From an uncultured Bacteroides sp. (lineage in GTDB: Bacteria; Bacteroidota; Bacteroidia; Bacteroidales; Bacteroidaceae): a DNA stretch of 29,606 nucleotides. The position numbers and the translations under genes are program-made. How positions within the stretch are numbered: position 1 is the stretch's first letter; every line of letters begins with the position of its first letter. This document shows, in pieces, positions 23,407-29,606 of the stretch. Location: the NCBI RefSeq assembly GCF_910585845.1, contig NZ_CAJUHF010000016.1, positions 1 through 29,606 on the forward strand, written 5' to 3'. Under the pieces are notes generated by a model that was given only the letters and a program-made list of their open reading frames with translations, ran no database searches and had not been told where the DNA came from.

Positions 23407-23509
23407 TATTTCGGTTTTGGGACCTGTTTTCTATATATGGAGCATGAAATAGTTACGAATTAGACTGAAATTTTGTTTCTTTGCACATTCTTAGAAAATA
23501 AATATACTT

Positions 23510-24538
23510 ATGAGAAGTTTTGCTTCAGACAATAACTCCGGTGTGCATCCATTGGTGATGGAGGCCTTGAACCGGGCAAATCAGGATCATGCGATAGGCT
23601 ATGGCGATGATCCTTGGACAGAAGAGGCTGTCCGTAAGATAAAGGAAGTTTTTACGGCTGATTGTGAACCGTTGTTTGTCTTCAACGGAACGGGCAGCAA
23701 TGCCGTCGCTCTGCAACTGGCAACGCGGCCTTACAACTTGATCCTTTGTGCGGAGACGGCGCATATTTATGTAGACGAATGTGGTGCTCCTGCTCGCATG
23801 ACAGGATGTCAGGTTGGTACTATCGCAACGCCAGATGGTAAACTTACCCCGCACTTGGTACGTCCTTATTTGAAGAACTTTGGCGAACAGCACCATTCCC
23901 AACCGGGAGCAATTTACATATCTCAATGTTCAGAGTTGGGTACTGTGTACACGCCGGAAGAGTTGAAGGCACTGACTGCCTTGGCGCATGAGTATGGAAT
24001 GTATGTACACATGGATGGGGCGCGTCTTGCCAATGCTTGTGTAGCGTTGAATCTCAGTCCGAAAGAGCTGACAGTGGATTGTGGCATTGATATTCTCAGT
24101 TTTGGTGGAACGAAGAACGGGTTGATGTTGGGTGAGAGTGTGATTGTCTTCCATCCCGACCTGAAGCGTGGCGCCTATTACGTGCGGAAACAGTCGGCGC
24201 AACTGGCATCCAAATTGCGCTATCTTTCTTGCCAGTTTACGGCATATCTGACGGATGAACTTTGGAAGAAGAATGCGACGCATGCCAATGTGATGGCACA
24301 GAAGCTTTACGAAGGATTGAAGGTACTGCCTGGAATACGCTTCACGCAGAAGATGGAGAGTAATCAGTTGTTTTTGACCATGCCGCGCAAAGCAATAGAT
24401 GCGTTGAGGCAATCTTATTTCTTTTACTTTTGGAATGAAGCGGAGAACGAAATACGTTTTGTGACCTCTTTCGATACGACGGAAGAAGATATTCAATCGT
24501 TGCTGAAAGCTGTCAAAGAGGCTTTGCAAGTCCGATAG
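23510..24538 (+). CDS. ltaE: Low-specificity L-threonine aldolase
   Basis: A PLP-dependent cleavage of threonine (and allo-threonine) to glycine and acetaldehyde; 342 residues. Family marks: SFASDNNSGVHPLVMEAL at the N terminus, the GYGDDPWTEEA segment, FNGTGSNAVAL (PLP-phosphate loop), the HMDGARLANA strand with the Asp that contacts PLP nitrogen, and SFGGTKNG with the Schiff-base Lys202. The assignment to the LtaE/GLY1 aldolase group is firm at family level; stereospecificity cannot be read. It is a single-gene unit. A weak promoter-like TTTCTTTG lies at 23476-23483; the terminator is at 24593-24628. Confidence 0.92.
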   Translation: MRSFASDNNSGVHPLVMEALNRANQDHAIGYGDDPWTEEAVRKIKEVFTADCEPLFVFNGTGSNAVALQLATRPYNLILCAETAHIYVDECGAPARMTGCQVGTIATPDGKLTPHLVRPYLKNFGEQHHSQPGAIYISQCSELGTVYTPEELKALTALAHEYGMYVHMDGARLANACVALNLSPKELTVDCGIDILSFGGTKNGLMLGESVIVFHPDLKRGAYYVRKQSAQLASKLRYLSCQFTAYLTDELWKKNATHANVMAQKLYEGLKVLPGIRFTQKMESNQLFLTMPRKAIDALRQSYFFYFWNEAENEIRFVTSFDTTEEDIQSLLKAVKEALQVR

Positions 24539-24592
24539 ATGGAATCGGGGTTTTCACTCCGGTGCTTACAGTATGATTTTCAGTTGAAAAGG

Positions 24593-24628
24593 GCCGGGTA
24601 TACGGGAGCGTATATCCGGCTGCTTTTT
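24593..24628 (+). terminator. Terminator after the threonine aldolase gene
   Basis: GCCGGGTATAC (24593-24603) pairs with GTATATCCGGC (24610-24620) with one wobble and a 6-nt loop, followed by TTTTT at 24624-24628. Upstream A residues could allow weak reverse-direction termination. Confidence 0.8.
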
Positions 24629-24717
24629 AAATATAGTTTATCTATTTTAGTATTCAAAATACCAAGATGGTGTGTTATTTGTGATAGGGTATATAAGAAA
24701 AACTAAAATTGTAGACT

Positions 24718-25689
24718 ATGGCTTATATCGATTATTATCAAGTCCTTGGAGTGGACAAAAAGGCAAGTCAGGAAGATATCAAGAAAGCGTTCCGCAAGTT
24801 GGCGCGTAAGTATCATCCGGACCTAAATCCGAACGACGCTACTGCAAAGGATAAGTTTCAGGCGATAAACGAGGCAAACGAAGTATTGGGTGATCCGGAA
24901 AAGCGTAAGAAGTATGATGAATACGGCGAACATTGGAAACATGCCGATGAATTTGAAGCCCAGAAGCGTGCCCGGCAAACGGCGGGTGCCGGTGGGTTCG
25001 GAGGTTTTGGCGGCGGTGGATTCGGTGGTTCGGGTGCAGGATACGGTTCGGACGGTAACGGTAGTTATTGGTATTCATCCGACGGGCAGGAGTTCTCCAG
25101 CAGTACAGGCGGTGACTTCTCTGACTTTTTTGAATCACTGTTCGGGCACCGGGGACGTAAGGGAGGTGCCAATGCTGGTTTTCGCGGACAGGATTATCAT
25201 GCAGACCTACATCTGTCCCTTCGTGATGCGGCACAGACGCATAAGCAGATTCTGACTGTGAACGGAAAGAATGTGCGCATCAACATTCCTGCCGGAGTGG
25301 CGAATGGGCAAGTGATCAAGTTGAAAGGCTATGGCGGCGAGGGAATGAACGGTGGTTCTGCCGGTGATTTGTATATTACGTTCGTGATTGCGGACGATCC
25401 TCTGTTCAAGCGTTTGGGGGATGATTTGTATGTTGACGTTTCCATCAGCCTTTATACCGCTCTTTTGGGTGGCGATCAGTTGGTGGACACGCTGGACGGA
25501 CAAGTGAAGTTGAAAGTGAAACCGGAAACCCAGAATGGGACGAAGGTCCGCCTGAAGGGTAAGGGATTTCCTGTATATAAGAAGGAAGGACAGCATGGCG
25601 ACCTCATTGTGACTTATTCCGTGAAACTGCCAACCGACCTGACAGAAGAGCAGAAAGAATTGTTCCGTAAACTTCAAAGTATGAATTAA
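24718..25689 (+). CDS. cbpA: DnaJ-class co-chaperone, CbpA type
   Basis: An Hsp40 that stimulates DnaK ATPase and delivers substrates; 323 residues. The J domain occupies residues 5-70 with HPD at 33-35 in ARKYHPDLNP. A Gly/Phe/Ser-rich linker spans about 85-160. Then come the two C-terminal substrate-binding beta domains (the VRINIPAGVANGQVIKLKG segment, the second from about 230) without the four CxxCxGxG zinc repeats of true DnaJ, hence the CbpA type. No dnaK or grpE is in the window, but proximity to groESL and a threonine aldolase is only loose. A chaperone-modulator (cbpM) gene is not seen next to it. Confidence 0.92.
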   Translation: MAYIDYYQVLGVDKKASQEDIKKAFRKLARKYHPDLNPNDATAKDKFQAINEANEVLGDPEKRKKYDEYGEHWKHADEFEAQKRARQTAGAGGFGGFGGGGFGGSGAGYGSDGNGSYWYSSDGQEFSSSTGGDFSDFFESLFGHRGRKGGANAGFRGQDYHADLHLSLRDAAQTHKQILTVNGKNVRINIPAGVANGQVIKLKGYGGEGMNGGSAGDLYITFVIADDPLFKRLGDDLYVDVSISLYTALLGGDQLVDTLDGQVKLKVKPETQNGTKVRLKGKGFPVYKKEGQHGDLIVTYSVKLPTDLTEEQKELFRKLQSMN

Positions 25690-25707
25690 GAGGCAACGCT
25701 TAAAAAG

Positions 25708-25747
25708 ATGAACCCTAAAAGTCAGATCTTCGACTTTTAGGGTTCAT
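25708..25747. terminator. Bidirectional terminator between cbpA and the acyl-CoA dehydrogenase gene
   Basis: Arms 25708-25723 and 25732-25747 are perfect complements over 16 bp with an 8-nt loop. T-rich sequence follows on the plus strand (25750-25755), and A702-A706 gives a T-run on the minus strand, so it serves both convergent genes. Confidence 0.85.
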
Positions 25748-25804
25748 TCATTTTTATGGGATGATCGTTTCAGTATCTATCAAGTCTGATAGAGCCGGAC
25801 CGAT

Positions 25805-27511
25805 TTACTTACGATAGCTTTCCAATTCTTCGGCTTTGAACTTGCGGATGAAGTTGAAGTGCTTTTCTACTTCTGCCTCGGCATAGTTCAGATAGACAAC
25901 GGCTGATTTCGCAAACAGTTCGGGAGCTTTTGTCGCATCTTGAATAATGAGATGAGACATAACGCACACGGCTGCCATTTCGTAGAGACGACGGGCTACA
26001 AAATCCAGTAATTCCTGGCTCTGTGCTTCTTTTACGGCATTGGTGCAAGTCTCAAACTTGTTTGTCATTTCTTTCAGACGATCCATCAACGGTTGCATCT
26101 CTTCACTGCAAGGAACGGTTTCGAAGTCCCGAAGCGTAGCGGCATACGAACCGTTGGTCACGTAGCGGATGGCTGCTACGGTCTGCAACTGCGTAGTACC
26201 CTCGTAGATGCTCGTGATACGGGCATCACGGTAGATGCGCTGGCAAGCATATTCCAACATGAAACCTGAACCACCGTGAATCTGAATACAGTCGTAAGCG
26301 TTCTGGTTAGCATATTCGGAGTTCATACCTTTGGCAAGCGGAGTGAAGGCATCAGCAAGTTTGGAGTATTTTTTCTGTTCCTGACGCTCTTCCGGAGTCA
26401 GTTTGCGTTCGCGGGCGATGTCGTCCAGGGCTTTGTAGATGTCTACGTAGCGTGAAGTCTGATACAACAATGCGCGACCTGCATCCAATTTGGCTTTCAT
26501 GATGGCGAGCATGTCATATACGGCGGGGAACTCGATGATTGCCTTGCCGAACTGTTTGCGGTCTTTGGCGTATGCCAAGCCTTCATTGTAGGCAGCTTGC
26601 GACAGACCTACGGACTGTGCGGCAATACCCAAACGAGCACCGTTCATCAGTGCCATTACGTATTTGATCAAGCCGAGTTTGCGATCGCCACAGAGTTCGC
26701 ACTTGGCGTTCTTGTAGACAAGTTCGCAAGTAGGAGAGCCGTGGATACCCAGTTTGTTTTCGATGCGGCGTACGTCTACACCTCCGTCACGTTTGTCGTA
26801 GATGAACATGGAAAGTCCGCGTCCGTCTTTCGTACCTTCTTCTGAGCGTGCCAGTACGAGGTGAAGATCGGCATCACCATTGGTGATGAAACGTTTCACA
26901 CCGTTCAGGCGCCAGCAGTTTTCTTTCTCATCGAAAGTTGCCTTCAGCATGACGCTTTGCAGGTCAGAACCGGCATCGGGTTCGGTCAGGTCCATTGACA
27001 TGGTTTCACCGGCACAAATGCGCGGGATGAAGCGACTGTGTTGGTCTTCGTTACCAAACTCATACAGTGTTTCGATACAGTCTTGCAAGGACCAGATATT
27101 TCCGAAACCAGCATCAGCGGCTGCTACGATCTCAGCACACATGGTGTAAGGAGTGATGGGGAAGTTCAGTCCACCGAAGCGACGGGGCATGGTCATGCCG
27201 TTCAGTCCGGCTTTCACCATGGCATCTAGGTTCTGTTTCGTGCCGCTGGCATATTCTACACGACCGTTTGCGCAGTGAGGCCCTTCTGCATCTACGCCTT
27301 CGGCATTGGGATTGATGATTTCTCCGGTGATTTCGCCAGTGATTTCCAATACCTTGTCGTATGAGTCCATAGCGTCCGCATAGTCCTGCGGAGCATAATC
27401 ATATTTATCTTTATCTTGATATCCGCGCTCTTTCAGCTCGCAGATACGTTCCATCATCGCGTTGTTCAGTTGGAACTTCAATTCAGGAACTTCGGTATAA
27501 AAATTAGCCAT
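25805..27511 (-). CDS. Acyl-CoA dehydrogenase (long, about 570-residue form)
   Basis: An FAD enzyme oxidising acyl-CoA to enoyl-CoA (or reducing enoyl-CoA), passing electrons to EtfAB encoded just upstream. It has 568 residues, longer than the classical roughly 380-residue type because of extra C-terminal helices, as in DmdC-like members. The MSMDLTEPDAGSDLQSV segment is the FAD/substrate signature, followed by GVKRFITNGDAD; AYNEGLAYAKDRKQFGKAI is the second signature; IYEGTTQLQ carries the catalytic Glu at 437. It starts 3 nt after the etfA stop (minus-strand order etfB, etfA, this gene) and is translationally linked to it. The substrate chain length and direction cannot be read; annotation as butyryl-CoA dehydrogenase would be a guess. 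Confidence 0.92.
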   Translation of the reverse strand: MANFYTEVPELKFQLNNAMMERICELKERGYQDKDKYDYAPQDYADAMDSYDKVLEITGEITGEIINPNAEGVDAEGPHCANGRVEYASGTKQNLDAMVKAGLNGMTMPRRFGGLNFPITPYTMCAEIVAAADAGFGNIWSLQDCIETLYEFGNEDQHSRFIPRICAGETMSMDLTEPDAGSDLQSVMLKATFDEKENCWRLNGVKRFITNGDADLHLVLARSEEGTKDGRGLSMFIYDKRDGGVDVRRIENKLGIHGSPTCELVYKNAKCELCGDRKLGLIKYVMALMNGARLGIAAQSVGLSQAAYNEGLAYAKDRKQFGKAIIEFPAVYDMLAIMKAKLDAGRALLYQTSRYVDIYKALDDIARERKLTPEERQEQKKYSKLADAFTPLAKGMNSEYANQNAYDCIQIHGGSGFMLEYACQRIYRDARITSIYEGTTQLQTVAAIRYVTNGSYAATLRDFETVPCSEEMQPLMDRLKEMTNKFETCTNAVKEAQSQELLDFVARRLYEMAAVCVMSHLIIQDATKAPELFAKSAVVYLNYAEAEVEKHFNFIRKFKAEELESYRK

Positions 27512-27514
27512 AGC

Positions 27515-28534
27515 TTATTTACTGTTCTGTTTGTAATATTTAATCATTTTCGGAATCACTTCTTCCACCGTACCGTTGATTACATAGTCGGCGATGGTGT
27601 TGATCGGGGCATTTTCATCGTTGTTGATAGAGATGATGATGCCGCTTTCCTGCATGCCGGCGATGTGCTGGATTTGTCCACTGATGCCGCAGGCGATGTA
27701 GAGTTTCGGACGGACGGTCACACCGGTCTGACCAATCTGACGGTCATGGTCGCAGAAACCTGCGTCGACAGCTGCGCGGCTACCGCCCACTTCGGCGTGA
27801 AGCTCCTTGGCCAGTTCGAACAACATGTCGAAGTTCTCGCGGCTACCCATACCGTAACCACCGGCAACAACGATCGGAGCACCTTTCAGGTTATGTTTTG
27901 CCTTTTCTACATGGCGGTCGATGACTTTTACTACATAGTCCGTCGTAGGTACATACTTGGCAACGTCGTGATTGATGATTTCGCCTTGATAGTTGGCGTC
28001 GAGAATTTCTTTCTTCATCACGCCTTCGCGCACGGTTGCCATCTGCGGACGGTGTTCGGGATTGACGATGGTCGCCACAATGTTACCGCCGAATGCGGGA
28101 CGGATCTGGTACAGCAGGTTTTCGTACGTCTTGCCTGCTTTCTTGTCCTCGTGGTCGCCGATTTCCAGTGAAGTACAGTCGGCAGTCAAACCGCTGGTCA
28201 GGGCGGAAGATACGCGCGGACCAAGGTCACGACCGATGACAGTGGCACCCATAAGGCAGATCTGTGGTTTTTCTTCTTTGAAGAGGTTGATTAGTACGGA
28301 AGAGTGGGGTAGTGAAGTGTAGGGAAACAGGCCCGGAGCATCGAAGATGTGAAGACGGTCGACACCGTAGGGCATTACTTGTTTTTCGATACCTGCAAGA
28401 TTGGCGCCTGCAACTATGGCTTCCAGCTGGCAACCCAGTTGATTGGCTAATTTGCGTCCTTTGGTAAGGAGTTCGAGACTTACTTCGGCAACTACAGTGC
28501 CTTCAATCTCACAATATACAAATACGTTATTCAT
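27515..28534 (-). CDS. etfA: Electron transfer flavoprotein alpha subunit
   Basis: The FAD-binding subunit of Etf; 339 residues. The N-terminal Rossmann-like domain has MNNVFVYCEIEGTVVAEVSLELL. The C-terminal FAD domain has VVAGGYGMGSRENFDML, then VGGSRAAVDAG, the QIGQTGVTVRPKLYIACGIS stretch and GQIQHIAGM, and DENAPINTIADYVINGTVEE, all typical. The TGVTVRPKLYIACGISG form with Arg before Pro is reminiscent of bifurcating-type Etfs, but I cannot decide this by eye. It lies between etfB (103-nt gap with repeats) and the dehydrogenase gene. Confidence 0.95.
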   Translation of the reverse strand: MNNVFVYCEIEGTVVAEVSLELLTKGRKLANQLGCQLEAIVAGANLAGIEKQVMPYGVDRLHIFDAPGLFPYTSLPHSSVLINLFKEEKPQICLMGATVIGRDLGPRVSSALTSGLTADCTSLEIGDHEDKKAGKTYENLLYQIRPAFGGNIVATIVNPEHRPQMATVREGVMKKEILDANYQGEIINHDVAKYVPTTDYVVKVIDRHVEKAKHNLKGAPIVVAGGYGMGSRENFDMLFELAKELHAEVGGSRAAVDAGFCDHDRQIGQTGVTVRPKLYIACGISGQIQHIAGMQESGIIISINNDENAPINTIADYVINGTVEEVIPKMIKYYKQNSK

Positions 28535-28545
28535 ATTTCTTAGTT

Positions 28546-28637
28546 TTTAGCTACGAGCTACGAGTTGCGGGGCTACAAGTTCTTTTCTGTGAATGATGGT
28601 GCAATTACTTGCAGCTTGTCGCTTTGTAGCTCATCAC
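28546..28637 (-). repeat. Repeats in the etfB-etfA gap
   Basis: The gap contains several copies of AGCTACGAG or close variants and their complement (CTTGTAGC-like). Read on the minus strand it begins GTGATGAGCTACAAAGC right after the etfB stop, resembling TGATGAGTGACTGGCTAC after the leuA stop (2341). It has no coding content and no clear terminator. Confidence 0.5.
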
Positions 28638-29531
28638 TCATCCAATCGTGTGATTGGCAAGTAGTTCAACAATAAGGTCTTCTACATCCTTGTCGCTTCC
28701 GGTCAACGTGCGGCTTTCCTTGGCTTGGAACGAGATATTCTGGACGGTTTTCACTTTCGTGGGCGAACCGCTGAGGCCACATTGTTCCAGATCGCCGTCG
28801 ACGTCGGCTACGCTCCATTCCGTAATATTCAGGTAAGGACACTTCTCGTAGAGGTCGGCGTAGGGCAGGGCGGCACCTTCTTTGGTGATGGCGGCTTTCT
28901 CCTGTGCGCCGAGGGCACGTTTGTATTTCTGCACTAGTTTGGCGTTGCGCGGGCGGCAGGGAGCGGCGTTGCCGTTCACGGTGATGACGATAGGCAGCGG
29001 GCCTTCTACGGTTTCCACGCCTCCGTCAATATGGCGCTTCACGACGATTCGTCCAGTGGTCTCTTCCACGTTCAGGATTTCTTCGGCATACGTGATCTGC
29101 GTCAAGCCCAGCTTTTCTGCCACTTGTGGTCCTACTTGCGCCGTATCTCCGTCGATGGCTTGGCGTCCACCGATGATGATGTCATATTCGCCGATCTTTT
29201 TGATAGCAGTGGCGAGGGCGTATGAAGTAGCGAGGGTGTCGGCACCGGCAAAGGCGCGGTCGGTCAGCAGATAGCCATTGTCGGCACCGCGGAACAATCC
29301 TTCACGAATAACTTCGGCTGCGCGTCCCGGTCCCATGGTGAGGATGGTGACGGTGGAGCCTGGATGTGTATCTTTCAGTCGGAGGGCTTGTTCGAGAGCG
29401 TTCAAGTCTTCGGGGTTGAAGATAGCGGGAAGTGCCGCACGGTTGATAGTACCGTCGGCTTTCATGGCATCTTTCCCGACGTTGCGTGTGTCGGGAACTT
29501 GTTTTGCCAATACAACAATTTTCAAACTCAT
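28638..29531 (-). CDS. etfB: Electron transfer flavoprotein beta subunit
   Basis: The nucleotide/FAD-binding beta subunit of Etf; 297 residues, longer than the usual roughly 255-265. MSLKIVVLAKQVPDTRNVG starts the fold; NPEDLNALEQALRLKDTHPGSTVTILTMGPGRA and the ATSYALATAIKKIGEYDIIIGGRQAIDGDTAQVGPQVAEKL region, cofactor-binding, are typical. The C terminus ends in VEDLIVELLANHTIG. It is the first gene of the etfB-etfA-acyl-CoA dehydrogenase cluster. Its promoter region (29532-29606 and beyond) runs out of the window; only AT-rich TACTAA-like repeats and no exact -7 box are visible there. Confidence 0.95.
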   Translation of the reverse strand: MSLKIVVLAKQVPDTRNVGKDAMKADGTINRAALPAIFNPEDLNALEQALRLKDTHPGSTVTILTMGPGRAAEVIREGLFRGADNGYLLTDRAFAGADTLATSYALATAIKKIGEYDIIIGGRQAIDGDTAQVGPQVAEKLGLTQITYAEEILNVEETTGRIVVKRHIDGGVETVEGPLPIVITVNGNAAPCRPRNAKLVQKYKRALGAQEKAAITKEGAALPYADLYEKCPYLNITEWSVADVDGDLEQCGLSGSPTKVKTVQNISFQAKESRTLTGSDKDVEDLIVELLANHTIG

Positions 29532-29606
29532 GCTATTAATTATTAGTATTAGTATTTTTCTGTATGTCAGTGCCGGGAGAAATAGGAGTAGTGAAGGGAA
29601 AGCCCT

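Overview
The window looks like a core chromosomal segment of a Bacteroides (order Bacteroidales) genome. Several genes are preceded by the Bacteroides-type promoter (TTTG about 19-21 bp upstream of TAnnTTTG), most starts lack a Shine-Dalgarno sequence, and the gene content fits: a lipoprotein dipeptidyl peptidase III, a LytTR remnant, a YugP-like protease and an EtfAB/acyl-CoA dehydrogenase cluster. I cannot name the species. I see no phage, IS element, tRNA, rRNA or CRISPR array.

Layout. (1) 1-530: a small cysteine-rich lipoprotein with its own promoter and terminator. (2) 599-7443: a branched-chain amino acid operon, leader peptide - leuA - leuC - leuD - cimA-like - leuB. Its 5' leader has the parts of a ribosome-mediated attenuator: a 27-codon leader peptide with Ile-Ile-Ile-Leu-Leu, a strong terminator, and an upstream strand that can pair with the terminator's 5' arm. 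The Leptospira-type citramalate synthase homologue between leuD and leuB suggests that LeuBCD serve both leucine synthesis and citramalate-dependent 2-oxobutyrate (isoleucine) synthesis, which fits a leader that carries both Ile and Leu codons. The operon ends in an unusual array of six palindromic cores spaced exactly 22 bp apart. (3) 7690-9521: cysK and an exported TPR protein, convergent with recQ (minus). (4) 11634-14971: a minimal AraC-type HTH protein, DPP III and a DNA-alkylation-repair (HEAT-like) protein. (5) 15095-17120: an 11-bp tandem/inverted repeat array, then a Fur-family regulator whose stop overlaps the purA start by 4 nt. (6) 17524-19909: a membrane zinc protease and hisS. 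(7) 19910-21098: hairpins, a LytTR-domain pseudogene fragment and a BASS-family transporter (minus). (8) 21284-25689: groES-groEL, a threonine aldolase and a CbpA-type DnaJ protein. (9) 25805-29531 (minus): etfB - etfA - acyl-CoA dehydrogenase, with only 3 nt between the last two.

Most coding content is ordinary housekeeping. The interesting signals are intergenic: the leu attenuator, the 22-bp palindrome array (7316-7438), the 11-bp array (15095-15200), several long hairpins without U-tracts, and a short dispersed repeat found after both leuA and etfB. All pairings and repeat periods were found by eye; nothing was computed or searched.
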